Source: Chrysomallon squamiferum (Eukaryota; Mollusca; Gastropoda; Neomphalida; Peltospiridae). Taken from it: a DNA stretch of 64,000 nucleotides. Location: NCBI GenBank assembly GCA_012295275.1, contig CM022679.1:17498342-17562341 (forward strand), written 5' to 3'. Shown piece after piece: positions 28,440-52,967 of this stretch; the first letter of the stretch is position 1, and each line of letters opens with the position of its first letter. The position numbers were made by a program, and so were the translations under genes. The notes under the pieces were generated by a model. The model had not been told where the DNA came from, did not search any database, and was given only the letters and a program-made list of their open reading frames with translations.

Positions 28440-28758
28440 TTATTTATTAATATACTTTTTAACTGTTTCCAAACTTGAAATGAGATATAACTATACGAAA
28501 ATGAAAACAGTTTGTGAAGAGACCGTGTAAGCGATTTCCTGTGTACATGATTAAACACCTGTACGTCTTCACTAACAAAACTCTGCTGCAGGAAACACAC
28601 CGGAAGGAGACGACATTCATCTTGAAAACGAAAAGTTGTAATCAGTTTTTTCTTAGAGTCTGTCTACACATGATACCTGTGCAAATAAAAATTATCATTA
28701 TTATCATCATCATTTTATCTGCAAAATCATCCAGTATCTTTTACATAAATTGCAAGTA

Positions 28759-28835
28759 CAGTCAAACCTCGGTAATCCAAATAGAATTTCAAGGTCTCCT
28801 GAATATGAGTACGACGTCACTCGAGAATAATACTG
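28759..28835 (+). mobile_element. 77-bp pogo-like MITE
   Basis: The element is flanked by TA on both sides (28757-28758 and 28836-28837). It starts CAGTCAAACCTCGG and ends with an imperfect inverted counterpart, CTCGAGAATAATACTG. The CAGTcaAACCTCG terminus resembles pogo/Tigger-type mariner ends. With no room for coding sequence, this would be a minimal internally deleted derivative. Confidence 0.55.
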
Positions 28836-28839
28836 TAGC

Positions 28840-29330
28840 TACCTTTAATTCTTTTCTTTTCTTTTATTTATTTTTGCTTTCAGTGTTTAAAAGTGAATTC
28901 TAACTAAAGAAGAATACAAAAATAGTTACATCAAAGAAGTGTGATGACGACTGTGTATTTGGTTTACACTTAACAAAATACTCATACGTCAGTCAGTCTG
29001 CAAGTTTTAATGCATAAGAAAACAAACAACATCAACAACAACAAATAAATAAATTAACAAAAACAAAAACAAAAACAAGCCTTATGCTGAATGATTTAAT
29101 AGCACTGCAAAATCGACTATGTTATCGCTCAACAACTTAATCCCGAGTACGTATCTATTACAAGTATTAATGTTCCTGTGATTATGAAGAGAAAGCTAAC
29201 ACTGTGGACAACCGTGCAGAAAAGCCAATTTGTACAGCGTCAGGTACAATGTGGCTCCAGTATAACTTCATTTTTTTTTTTTAAATAATAATATTTAATG
29301 ATTGGATCATTTATTCGAACAAAATACTTA
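28840..29330. other. Intergenic, no gene seen
   Basis: AT-rich DNA with A-rich simple sequence (AACAACA, AAACAA) around 29025-29075. No gene or RNA is recognised. Confidence 0.4.
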
Positions 29331-29331
29331 A

Positions 29332-29413
29332 TACTCGTCATTTTCAGATTATAGAGATCAAACTTTATATATATATATAAAGTTTGATCTCTATAATCTG
29401 AAAATGACGAGTA
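29332..29413. repeat. Perfect 82-bp palindrome
   Basis: Two 41-bp arms, TACTCGTCATTTTCAG...TATAT and its exact reverse complement, meet with no spacer (centre between 29372 and 29373). I checked the arms base by base and found no mismatch. Pairing stops abruptly just outside (29331 A against 29414 G). The ends carry TA on both sides. It encodes no protein. Confidence 0.95.
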
Positions 29414-30497
29414 GTATATATATATTTCTTTTATAAGTTGTGTTGGTTAAACTAATAATTATTGTTCTTATTGTTATTAATGGTTATACTATCCACATCA
29501 AATCTAAATAAGATATCATCGGTGTATACCAGAGAGAGAGAGAGAGAGAAAGATGTCGTTGACGTTATTAATGTTGTTTTTGTGTGTTTTATTATTGTTA
29601 TTGTTTTATTAATATAGTTGTATATGTCACTGACTTAAGTATTGATCCGGATTTGGACGATCAACAAAAACGTGCCTAATATTGCTCTAAGATCACTGTT
29701 CTATGGATCCGCAAATCGCTTCTGTCTCAAATAATTGTTATTCATTTATCAAAGTTCAATCTTTACACACTTTTATAAATCTGTTATATAAAATTTCTAC
29801 TTGAAGAATAAGAAATTACAACCTCTCATTTATGGAATTTAATAAATCAAGCAATAATATCGTCCAAATGGATAAGTAATTGTAATAAAGATGGTATATA
29901 GTAAATATGAAATTAGCAAAATAACAAAATAAGCAATATGTTAGTATATTACTGAGGCATGAAGACACAAAATCATTAACATTTTTGTAATATACAAACA
30001 ACATTCCAACAGTGGATGTTTTACTGGACATTCTGAAAGTTCCATAGATGTTAAGAAATGGAAATTGTACTGGAGTAAAATACTTGACATTAGCCAAGAA
30101 CACATACCCTGTTTGTTAATGGTACTTTTACATTAGAGTGAAAGATAAAATGATGATGATTACAATAACGATGACGACGACGATAAACACAACATAAATA
30201 ATAAGTAAATATAGAAAAAGTTAGAAAAACACCAAAGTTAGCAAAATGACCACTATCACTGAGATAGCTGAAAAACATATGATGATTTAATGATGGCAGT
30301 ATTACAATAATGTATGGACTGATTTATGTGAAATAGAAAGATAAATATCACATCAGAATAGTACATCTATTTGTAAATATTTTATAGGAAAACTGGAGCA
30401 GATATTAATTTCATGTATATTAATTAATGTGATTTTCACGTGTATGCATATGTCACATTTTTCAGTGTCCTTCCATCTCCCTGTCTGCATATATATC

Positions 30498-30538
<41 letters not shown>

Positions 30539-31686
30539 TATTTACATGTGTGTGGATGTATGTGTGTGTATATATGTTTATAAATGTATACCTGAATAAA
30601 TGTATTAACATGTGTTTTAACAGAAAATTTTATTGATATGTAAAATAAGTAAGTGAATCATACATATAATTATACAAACATTAACCGATTAAAACATCTG
30701 TTAACATTTTATTATAATTTATTAATATTTCTGCTTATTTTTCTCCAAAAAAAACAACAACAACAAACATAGCCAACAAACATATTCAAACTAAGTGTCG
30801 ATAAATTATCAACTATGAAACGTAGAAGAAAAAAATAACTAGTAATCATAAGTTGTCTAATACTTTATTATTAACAAACGATAGTTTAGTATTCAAAACA
30901 ATAAACTGAACTTAACAAAACCTAAGTAGGACACTTCTTATTTACACCCAAAGGTGCAAAATAAATTTCTTTTTAGTAATACTTCACTTTTTTATCCACT
31001 TTACTTTCCAACTGGATACAGTGAAAACTTGTTCTTAACTTATTATTTTTATTGGTATTATTATTAGCATTATTAGCAATAATCATTTTCTGCATGTTAC
31101 TAGGAAACTCGTTTCTCGGATTTCGGGCACTATCTTTGGCTTTAACAGATGAAAGCTAAATGAGCTAGCTTCACTACTCTCGCTACTGAAGAAGTTGGCC
31201 AAGTATATAAACTTTCTTACGGATATTTTATCCAGGTTATACAACGTATTACGATTATCACCAAATAGTGTATACTCATTCTTTAAAGATTTCTTTTATG
31301 AATTGAATGGTTTCCTTGAATACCATACATTCTTTAGATCCATCAGATATGTATACATATTTTCATACAGTAGGTATTCAATTTACATTTAATTTCGTTC
31401 AAAGAAGAAGAAGGAAACCCAACAAATAAAGAAAAAAAGATGATTCAACATTAATTGAATATTAAATGTACGTTTTTTTTAAGGGAGATAACTATAAATA
31501 TATTTTACAAATTATACCTCAACAGTATAGAAAACATAATAATAATAATAATAATACATCAAAGAAAACTTGGTAGTAAGCACATCGTACCTTTTTCTTA
31601 TGATAAATTTTAATTTAAATTGATCATTTATAAAAGATTTTAAAAACGATTTTAACCAGCTATAATCTATAGCAAAAAGAGACCTA
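29414..31686. other. Intergenic, no gene seen
   Basis: AT-rich DNA with a (TA)n tract (30500-30531) and short GA and TG runs. The open frames at 29816-30278 show no family features. Confidence 0.4.
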
Positions 31687-31720
31687 CAGTCAAACCTCTT
31701 GATAATACCCTACACCGGTA
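31687..31720 (+). mobile_element. Isolated pogo-like terminus
   Basis: CAGTCAAACCTCTTGATAAT directly follows a TA and closely matches the left end of the 77-bp MITE at 28759. No matching right end was found nearby, so this is probably a relic. Confidence 0.35.
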
Positions 31721-32009
31721 TTCCGCACATGCGCCATTTCTCACAGAGATTACGTAATTCTAAATAGTTTTATTTCTACTAATCATTACCTTGAATACTT
31801 AACTGCTTATAGATGGATCAAAATAAAAGGGCTCTAAAACTCAGCATATATACTGTCATTCTCTGTAAGACAAACAGAATGGCTAGATATGATGATGCAG
31901 TTTCTTTTTCAGAATTTTCTAGTCTAAATTCTCCTCTTCATTTATTTCATCCCCACACCCCTATCATCACCTTCGTTTATTTTTCAGCAAACTGTTCCCA
32001 TCATTATAC

Positions 32010-32220
32010 TGCACTGTCGTTATGAACTTAATTCTCCGATGTTTTCCGGAAACATACGATGGCTTTTTGTCAAAATCTGACAGTAAGGTCAAGGTCGATT
32101 TGTCAGCTGTAAACCTGTAACGGTGATCCAATGCTTACAGCTACCTATTGTTGACATAATCAGTTTGAAAAATGCTTGAATAATATTTATTTTCCGATTA
32201 CTGACCTTATCACGAGCCTT
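32010..32220 (+). promoter_or_regulatory. Candidate promoter/first-exon region of the transporter gene
   Basis: The transporter coding exon begins after splice acceptors, so a first exon is needed upstream. CpGs are frequent up to about 32212 and become sparse afterwards, the same shift seen at the other inferred gene starts. The stretch includes TTTTCCGGAAAC, an ETS-type core, and a possible donor GTAAGG near 32086. All of this is inference. Confidence 0.25.
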
Positions 32221-32313
32221 TGAAATATTAAAGGATATGAGGTGAGAAGATGGTGATTCTACTTATTAAGTATTCTTTTTATTATCAAGTAATTCAATCA
32301 TCAATGCAAGGTG

Positions 32314-32317
<4 letters not shown>

Positions 32318-32355
<38 letters not shown>
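32318..32355. repeat. Poly-T tract, 38 bases
   Basis: Uninterrupted T run. Confidence 0.95.
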
Positions 32356-32357
<2 letters not shown>

Positions 32358-34478
32358 TGAAATCGGTACAAAAAGTAACTAAAAGGAATCCCCCGTGTTA
32401 TTCCTTTTCTTGAAATATGAAATTTAGAAATCATATTATGCAGCATTCTAAATTTTCATACCTAATTCGATAAAGTAATAATAATAATACAAATAATACA
32501 ATTTATTAAAATAGATACACACTCCAAATTTACTCATGTTAATGTTAGTAAATTAAAGAAATTGATAGTAAAATATTAAATACTTCATATAAATTCATAT
32601 TTAGAACTCAGTGTGCAAAACTGACATTTCATCACCGATTGTTTAAAGTGGCATTATTATAATTTAGAGAAAATGGTTTGATAATACACATTTATAACAA
32701 AGGAAAATTATTTTCATAATAATATTTTTTTTTCAGAACAAAATACTTTATATCTTTCAATAATTTAAAGGAACTATTAATATAATTTTTTACTTTTCAT
32801 GTCAGAAGATATAAAGGAAGTATTTATTCAATTATTGATTAGTTTATTATTTGTCTATTAGTATTTTTATATTATGTAATTTATTGTAAAAGATATATAA
32901 AGCAAGAAATCATTTTAAGCAGACTGAAAATTACTTACATTTTGTGTAATACTTTTCCTTGCATTATGACATTTATCTTATAGGTGGGTTTTTTACACCC
33001 TTTTGACAACATGCAGATTAGTATTGTGCATATGCATTTTAAATAATTAATTGATGCCACAGGTGAAACAGATATCTGAAATATATGATATTTAAACATA
33101 ATACACAGAATATGTTTATCTTTAGGCTGCTTGAATAAAACTTATGTAATACTTCTTTTAATATTCTGCAAATACAACATTCATATATGATACTGCTTGA
33201 TATTAGAAGTGAAACAGATTTGATTTTTCATATCTTGAGAGACATGAGTTTAGATAATGAAGATTTATACAAAAGATTTATTACATATGTTATTCATTTT
33301 TCAATATTAAATTTCAAAAAATATATTTATTATTATTTAAATTTTTTATTTTAAATTGTTTGTTGCTTAGAGAAAACCTATTTATGACTCAAATGATCTT
33401 GGAGTTATCTTCCATTTTTTTCAGCCTATAAAAATAAATTGATGGGTATTTGTCAGTAAGCTGAATAAACATCTATGATTTATGTTTATTATTAAGGTTG
33501 TAAAAGTTAGTTTTTTGCTCTGTACTTAATAATTATAAAAATAAAAAGAAGAAATGTAGTAATAATAATAAGAAGAAGAAGATACAGAAAGAAATTTTTA
33601 ATAAAAGAGCGATATTTTCATACTATTTTTTTGTTTGATTATGAATGAAATAAAAACTGCACCAGGAGTGTAGCTATGTAAACACTGTATATGAAATACA
33701 TATCTTATGTACACAGTAGAATTCTGACAACAATCTGCACACCTATACTTCAATTTTATTTGCATTATGTACATTAGTAGTTCATCAAACTTAATATTAA
33801 AAGCCTGTATTATACACATTTTTTAATTTGTTAGTCTGTCTATGTATGTCTGGCTTTAGTACTAGGTCCATTTTCTATTGGATACCAAATTAATGTATAA
33901 TCGTATCCTGGAGGTGTCAGATGAAAAAAATAGCATTAACTATTTATATATATTTTTATTTTTATATTTCTCCAGCACACAGAAAATGAACTGCTGGAAA
34001 TAATGCCATGAATACTAATATCGTTTTACAATAACTGGTTTTTTGCACATTTATATTATTAATAGGGTTTGTCTCTTCCGTATTTTTGTCCAATGTTATG
34101 AAATATAATAAACAGATGTAGTAACTATATATGTCTTAAAATAATTATATAATTATAATGTAACATTGCCAAAGAGTGCATTCCACTGAAGGTCAGAGTA
34201 TATTTTTATAAGTAAATTGGCACTTAGGATGTGTGACTCATAAATGCATGGTTTGTTAAATCCCAGCTATAAATATTTGTTAGGTGACCCCAAAACTTAT
34301 TTGACTAAGTGTATGGTCAATGTTTCACTAATCCTTACAGCTCTGTGTTACCACCAATTGTTCATTAGTATGCTACATATACTTTAATGATCAGTGTAAG
34401 GACTATTAAAAATCTAGGAAAATTAATAACAGTTTAATATTTTGTTCTATTTTTCACATTAAATAAACATTTACATTT
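32356..34478 (+). other. Probable 5'UTR intron of the transporter gene; no gene seen
   Basis: This is CpG-poor AT-rich DNA without recognisable coding sequence. It ends at a splice acceptor (TTTACATTTCAG, AG at 34480-34481). A second acceptor with a good pyrimidine tract (AG at 34599-34600) lies nearer the start codon. Confidence 0.35.
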
Positions 34479-34634
34479 CAGGGTTTTCATGTCTGGACAA
34501 TTTTTGTACTATTTCTCTGCAAACTTAGAAGTGTGCTGCTGTCTCATTTTGCATTTGAAGAGACCAATGACTAGCAACTGCTTTGTCTCCATATTTTCAG
34601 TTTCTGTAGTCCAGTTAAAACCTTTTTTGTTTAT

Positions 34635-36909
34635 ATGGAATCCAACAACTCAGAGAATTCCACAAAATCTCAACATACAAATGACCAGCGAGAAAGTGAT
34701 AATCTTATTGACAGCACAAAGAAATGCTCCTTTGACTACCCACCAGCACCAGATGGTGGCTGGGGCTGGGTTATTGTTTTAGCTTCATTTGTGATATCAG
34801 TTATCTGTGATGGGTGTTCCTTTTCATTTGGAGTTCTATTTTCTGAATTGTTGGATGCATTTGGAGAAAATAAAAGCAAGACATCATGGGTGGGATCTTT
34901 GTTTCTTGGAATGTCACTCCTCCTTGGTCCATTTGCAAGTGCTTTGACTACAAAGTATGGATGCCGTATGGTGACGATTGTTGGAGGGATTGTGTGTGCA
35001 GCAGGTTTCATTGCCAGCTCTTTTTCCAACTCTATCTTCTTGCTATGCATCACTTATGGTCTGATAGCTGGTGCTGGAATGTCCATGTGTAATATAACAT
35101 CTGTAGTTGTGGTTTCTTTTTATTTTGAAAAAAAAAGAGCTCTAGCCACTGGGTTGGCTCTTTGTGGTACAGGAATTGGAACTTCAATTTTTGCTCCTCT
35201 TGCTGAATATTTAATTGCCGAATATGGATGGAGAGGATTCTTGCTTATTTTGGGTGGAATCTGCAGTAACATCATTGTGTGTGGAGCCCTGTTCCGGCCA
35301 TTGCAGTTCACAGCAGAACAGAAACATCAAAGAGCTTTAGAATGTTTTGAAAAGTTATCAAGAACTAGATCAAGACTGAGTCTTTCTTCATGTGGCAGAG
35401 TTAGAGTTGGTAGTGAAAACAGTAACTCAAATGACAGTGGTAATGCAGATGAAGAAACTGAAATGCAAGAATATGATCAGATCAGCCATTCTCAGGTTGA
35501 AATTCCTACATTTCTGAAATCCCAGCTTAATCTGGAAATTACATCAGACGTTGTGACTCAGACTCGGAGGAATGGCTGCACCATTGAACAAATACTTAAA
35601 AGGTATGTTCATAGTGTAAACATGAACAGTATTATCCAGAATGGCTCACAAAGGTTAACTGTCACTAGTAAAGATGAAATATTTTACATCAATGAAGCTG
35701 AAGTTCAAGCAAAGCAGGAAGAAACAAAAAAAGAACTGTTGCTGAACAGAATATCAAAGCTGAGAGAATACATGTATATGCCTATGTACCGGAAAGATAT
35801 ATTTTACAGGGGAAATCTCCTGAAGCTGTCTGAAGCTAATGAGAGAGCTATAAGCTGTCCTGAACTGTTCACGGGTTCTCTTGATGATGATGATGATGAA
35901 GAATCAGATTGTCCACATTGTCTGCGAATGTCCAGAAAACTGAAAACAGTTGTCAGGAATATGTTTGATCTTAAAATTCTGAAACATCCCTTATTTTTTC
36001 TCTTTGCATTTTCAAATTTTATTTTATATTTCTGGTCTGATGTACCATATGTCTTCATTTCTGACAGAGCAATAGAATTAGGAATTTCACAGGAAAAATC
36101 ATCATTGATCTTATCAGTCATGGGCATATTGAACACAGTTGGGCAAGTAGTCTTTGGCTTTCTTGGAGACAAAATGTCAAATTTATCCATCTTGTATGGT
36201 ACAACCATAATCCTCTCAGGAACAGCTATAGTCTGCATCCCATTTTTGGACAAATTCTGGTTTATGAATACATTTGTAGGCACTTTCGCATTTTTTATAA
36301 GTTCCAATTATACACTGACCACTGTGATGCTTGTCCAATATGTTGGTCTTGACAAACTGACTAATGCTTGTGGCCTTTTGATGATGATTCAGGGTGTTTC
36401 CAACCTGATTGGTCCACCTGTGGCAGGTAAGTTAAGTATTTTTATACAAAAATATAAAATTTTCCATCCATCAATCCCACCAAAAGTACTCTATCATCAC
36501 ATCACTAAGAATGAGATGCACTTTAAAAAAACAGTTTACCAATGATAAAATCATAATTTTTTGCACAATTTGAAAAATAGATGGCAAATTTAATGAATTA
36601 TTGTTATCATTACAATCTTTACACATAATTTCTGCTTTATAGGTTTTAACAAGAATGTCTCTAAATTATATTTAATAACTGGTGACTGCTTAATAAATAA
36701 ACTCATGAACACCAGTTATTTTTATTTACAGCTACAATTCTTTGTTGACAGAAACTTATTTTTAGGCTTTATCTTTTAAAAATATTTTTCTAGGATGGAT
36801 GAGTGACATGATGGGATCCTATGATATGACATTCTATACAGCAGGTGTATTTGTCATTGCCTCTGGTGTCATGATGTTTTTTGTTCCTTTCTGTAAAATG
36901 ACTTCCTGA
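34635..36909 (+). CDS. Monocarboxylate transporter-like protein (MFS, SLC16 family)
   Basis: The coding sequence joins 34635-36426 and 36794-36909 (635 residues). The intron has GTAAGT and TTTTTCTAG ends and splits a Gly codon in phase 1. The longer single-exon reading past GPPVAG is intronic. The family signature DGGWGW is at residues 40-45, at the start of helix 1. About six hydrophobic segments follow, then a hydrophilic loop (about residues 215-445, including an acidic DDDDDEE stretch), then six more segments from HPLFFLFAFSNF to the short C-terminus. The large central loop and PPAPDGGWGW context fit the SLC16 branch of MCT12/MCT14-type proteins rather than the lactate transporters, so the substrate cannot be predicted; proton-linked carboxylate transport is only the founding family function. 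This ATG is chosen because it is the first in the frame and precedes the conserved core by a typical distance. It converges with the GH31 gene. Confidence 0.9.
36427..36793 (+). other. Last intron of the transporter gene
   Basis: A 367-bp phase-1 intron with donor GTAAGT and acceptor TTTTTCTAG. Removing it restores the final helix, starting GWMSDMMGSYD, and a natural stop at 36907-36909. Confidence 0.85.
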
Positions 36910-38923
36910 CTGTGTTATCTTGTTGGTGTCAGATACAAGAAAGAAATCCCCTTATAAAGGCAAACAAGAAGACCTCTTAGATTTTGTCTGCTTGAAACAA
37001 TCAAATAATCAGTGAACAAAAATCAAACAATCCTATTTAATTACTTTCTTGTTTTCTATACTAGTGTGTTCTTACAGTTAACATTACTAACGTGATAAAA
37101 AAAATATTCTTGTTTTTGTTTGGCTTTATAAAATATGTGTTTATTTGGTCACACTCGTTACTAGCTTGCCTGTATGAAACCTTTCCTGCTCAAGTTTGTT
37201 ACATAAATGTGATAAGTTGTTAGTAACAGTCACCCAAATTAAGTTGCATGTGTCTACAGACATGATTAAAACAAATCCTGGTAAATGATAAAAGACTGTA
37301 TTTATATATATATATTACTTTCTAAAAATGCAGTAAATAATTCAAAGCAGCCTGAAAATTAAGTTACAGGCCCTGTGCATAATAAAATAATGAAATTAAT
37401 TTTCAAATCTGTACATAAAAAAAAAAAGAAAAAGAAAAGAAAAATATGTAACAGAGTAATTAACATTTATAAATTGTGTCTGTTTCCAGATTAAAACAAA
37501 ATGTCAAATCAAATTTTGAGAATCTTAATTACAACATAAAAAACATGTATGCCTATGTTACTGGTGATAGAAGGAAAAGAAAAAACCTAACAGAATCTAT
37601 GTACTTGTTCAAAGCACTGCTGTTTTTAAACAGAATTTTCAAGTAGATTCAATTAAAAACTTATTCTTTCTTGGTTTTTGAAAAAAAATGTAAAACAAAA
37701 TTAACAAAACCCCAAAACCTTGCACTTTTATTCTGGGATGTATTCTTCATTATTGTGTTTTAGAAATTGTGTTTAATGTTTTAGCTACATTTTGTACTAT
37801 TTTTAAAGCCTTTTTTAAAAGAAAAATTTTGAAGTTAAACTTTTTCATTTCAACCAGTTTTCTGAAGTATTATTTTTTAATAATTTTTTTTTTTTTAAGT
37901 TATTTAAAATTTATTTAAAATTTTTTAAGTGATAGTAGCAAATAAAATAAAATTAATGGACATAATGTTGTCTTTGACCTGTTATTTATTCTATTATTTA
38001 TTAGTTGCAACAGATCCTGTAAATCAGAATGTTGTCAAAAACATATTACTGAATTTGGATTCTACATATAAAATAGTTAATTAAAATACATAAGGAATTA
38101 GGGGTCCACTAAAGTACACTAGATGCTACAAGTCCCTTTTTGAGAAACTGGTTATAATCTGAAAATGCATTTTGTTATTGCTTGAAACCTGAGAAAAGCC
38201 ATATAATAAAGATTTCTATACATTAGTACAGAAACTGGAGACATCTCCACCTGTTTTATCAATGAATAGTTAACCTTTAATCACCACTATGTTCCACTGC
38301 AATGGCTTTGTCTCAGTGCTAATCAACATAAGCAATTTACATGAAATCACTTTATAGTCAATAATTGCAACATTCCTACATAAATTTATTTGGAGATAAA
38401 TCCACATTTATTTACATGGGTGAATCTATTGTTGCAACTGGAAATAGCATACTTTGTATACTTTCAAATTAGCTTAATTTTCTTTCTTTTAAATATAGAT
38501 TTTGTTTTAAAATCAGTATTCAGCTTGATGATATTGGTAAACTTTTATATTGCCAGTTTAATCTTATTTACAGTATTCTTATGTTACCTTCACTTTCTCT
38601 TTGTGTTATTTAAATAATTACAAAACACATCCACGATACCATACTACAGCTTAACCTATGAAGATGATTCTGTGATATTTTTCTTCTCCAGTGATCCTTG
38701 TTGTCCCTCCCTGAAGGTATTTCTGTTGTCTGTTTTTAAAACATGTTAATAATGTATACATATATTTGATGTTTGCAAATTTTGACTGATATTTAAACAT
38801 CCAGTGAACTGTAATTATATAAGTAACATGACATGATTTTTCTTTATATCTTCTTACCAGCACAAACATTAGAAAATGGTAAAACATTTTTTTAATATCA
38901 TTTATTAACTAGCATACCTTTTT

Positions 38924-38979
<56 letters not shown>

Positions 38980-41060
38980 GAAATTTTGAAAAATTAAACA
39001 CCTCTGTCTAATTTATCAAATGTACAGATGTGCTATATTCATACACACATATTAATGATTAATGTTTAAATGTCAGTTTTCTTAACTATTGTGGACACAA
39101 TTATTCAGGCTATAAAAGGAATGTGTCTTAAACATTACAACTGTAAAATAGTCATATAATGTATAATATATATAATGTTTTTAAAGAATAAAAACACCAA
39201 GCTACAACAAAACAGACTATTCATCAATTAGCAACAAGGATCTTTCACAGGCACTTACCCGGTACAAGGAAAGCACATAACATGGCCTTCTGTAATTTCT
39301 GCATGTTTGCATTTTGAAATTTATTAATATGAAATTTTATTTTTATTTTATAAAAAGGTATTTATCATCTGTTGAAACCTGCGAGTTTATTCCTTACTGT
39401 ATACTTTTATTTGAGTACTTTATGAATTGTACCTTTTAATGTTTGTTACTAATGTTTTTTACTTAATGATTTTTTCTTTTTTCTTTGTTGTAATGTATCA
39501 AATACAGTTTGATAATTTTTATTTTTGTTTTTTATCTATTTGTTACTGTATTCATTACTATGAGTATTAGAAATCAAACAAAATCAGTTTTTTTTTTTAT
39601 TATGTCTGCATTGACAATCAGTACACTTTTTCTTCAGCAGCAATTTGTGACTTAATGACTAAAAACAATGCAAACTGATTTGAATTAATATTGCAGAAAC
39701 CATCAAATTTGTACAAATGTTTCTAAAATGTAAAAGTTACATGACTTTAAATATTATTTTATTTTATGGTAAAGGAAGTAAGTGATGATATGAGAAAATA
39801 GATTGACTGTCATTGTAATAAATATTCTCTTATATCAGGGATCACACCATTACATTGTTTACAGGTGGCTTGACATGTAAATTAATGAGAAAAATAATCA
39901 GGATTTTTTAATGTTTTAAATACTTTGTTTGTACATTAGACCATAAATAAAGGACTGTTTTTGTTTAATTTCCCTTTTTGTTTTTTTTATAAGATAAGGA
40001 AACAAATCATTAACCATGAGAATATATTTATATCATCTTGCCTTAGATGAAGGAATACAACTATAAGCAAAGAGGGTATCTCTAACAGAACTGACAACAT
40101 AGATGCTAGCAAAAATAAAACGAGTAAACTAATGTTTATAATATAATATACATTAAATATACAAGGAATATTGGTATAATTTAAACATTTATTATAGATA
40201 TATAAACTTTTGTTTCTTCATGCTGAACATATTAATTGATGGGTGGTCATTTGGAATGAGGTCATTCAACCGTGGACTATCAGTTCTATACAAATTACAT
40301 ATGTGTAAGTCCTGCCTTGCATTGTTTTATTTTGATTTTAATATGGTAACGCAATAATTAATTCTTACGTGTACTAGGCTGAGCTTATTTGTGAGAAATA
40401 TAAAAAGGACATTTGAGACAGTGTGACAATTACACTGGACAAACAACTTTTCCTATTTTACCTTCAGAGTGAATGACCTCAATCCTCCAAACATAAAAAT
40501 CAACAAAAATAATAAATATACAAAATTATTAAAAAATGAAAAGTAATAATAAGATCAAAGTGATTTTATATATATTTATTTTCCTTTTGTAAATCAAACA
40601 GAAATGGATACAGTTTCTGATAACTATACAAAATTTATCCATATTTACAGAAGAATTAACATGTATATAAAAGACATAATTAAAACTTAATACTGATAAA
40701 AATATTAGGTTAAAATTTACAAAAATGAATTGCTAATATGTTTGGTGAAGCTAAGATTAATTTTATTAAAAATCTTCCAGCCTCTGTGGAGCTCCTTTTA
40801 AAATGTTTATTAAACAAAATAACAATTTTTTTTTTTCAAAATTAAAAATTAATTCATGCAGTAAATACATATCTATACTTCGGGAATGTACAATTACTCA
40901 TGGCTTATCTAATGATTTACTCTTTAAATAATTGTGCTGTGCTTGCAACATTAATTTCTTAACTAACAATTTCATTCAGATCTGAATTATATTTATTAAA
41001 AAATCTAAAATATAATAAACTTGACAAATTCAAAATTGTAATGTATTCATAAAATGACTA
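36910..41060. other. Region between two convergent genes (3'UTRs and spacer)
   Basis: No coding sequence is recognised. Both genes end toward this stretch, so it should hold their 3'UTRs. Several AATAAA-like signals occur on each strand, but no single one can be chosen. It includes an AAT array at 38925-38979. Confidence 0.5.
38925..38979. repeat. (AAT)n microsatellite
   Basis: About 18 AAT units. Confidence 0.94.
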
Positions 41061-52234
<11,174 letters not shown>

Positions 52235-52342
52235 ACTGTTTTTTTCACCTGCATTAAAATAAATCAAATTAAATTAAATAAAGTGCAATGCAATAATTTA
52301 TGATACTAGTTCTGATTAGTACATCTTGCAAAAAAACACAAT

Positions 52343-52475
52343 AACAGTACACATAGCAGACATCACTTCTGCACAGGAACTCTCTAGTTCTAAGTAAACA
52401 ACAGTACACATACAGACATCACTTCTGAACATGAATTCTCTAGTTCTAAATAAATAACAGTACACATAGCTGTTA
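52343..52475. repeat. Tandem duplication, period about 56 bp
   Basis: AACAGTACACATA then GACATCACTTCTG and TCTCTAGTTCTAA occurs twice, with the start of a third copy. It lies upstream of the first coding exon of the GH31 gene. Confidence 0.75.
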
Positions 52476-52916
52476 TAACTTTAAAATAATATGAGATATT
52501 ATGCATGCACAGAAATTATCAAGAAAGAATAAAGCTATAATTTTGATTTGGAGAAAAGCTAAATGAAAGAATATCAGTTAGCATTATTTTGAATGATTTA
52601 TTGTTTGTGCTAGTACTAGTTGTTACATTATCATGTCTGTTGTCTGAAGACTTCTGTCACTTCTATTGCCAAGCAATGCTGCTATGCAAAATATAAAGTT
52701 AGATATCTTAAAAGAATCCCATGTACACTGCGCTTCAAGTAGATCATAAACTGGAGAGATGCAAATTAACAGTTGTTGTGTGTGGCCATCTTTTTTTTAT
52801 TTAAAAAAAAAACAAAAAATGAAAGAAAAAACAAATTTAAGAGGGTCATTATTAACAAAATAAAAATAACCTGTGATTTATAAGCTTTGATATAATACAA
52901 TATCATTGCTAAATAA

Positions 52917-52967
<51 letters not shown>

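Noticed and set aside
28210-28903. Open frames of 85-129 codons on both strands
   Set aside because: Driven by an ATT microsatellite (poly-Leu or poly-Ile), with no family resemblance.
34736-35053. 105-codon minus-strand frame
   Set aside because: Antisense shadow of the transporter N-terminal helices.
35804-36307. 167-codon minus-strand frame inside the transporter exon
   Set aside because: Antisense shadow of a clearly coding plus-strand exon.
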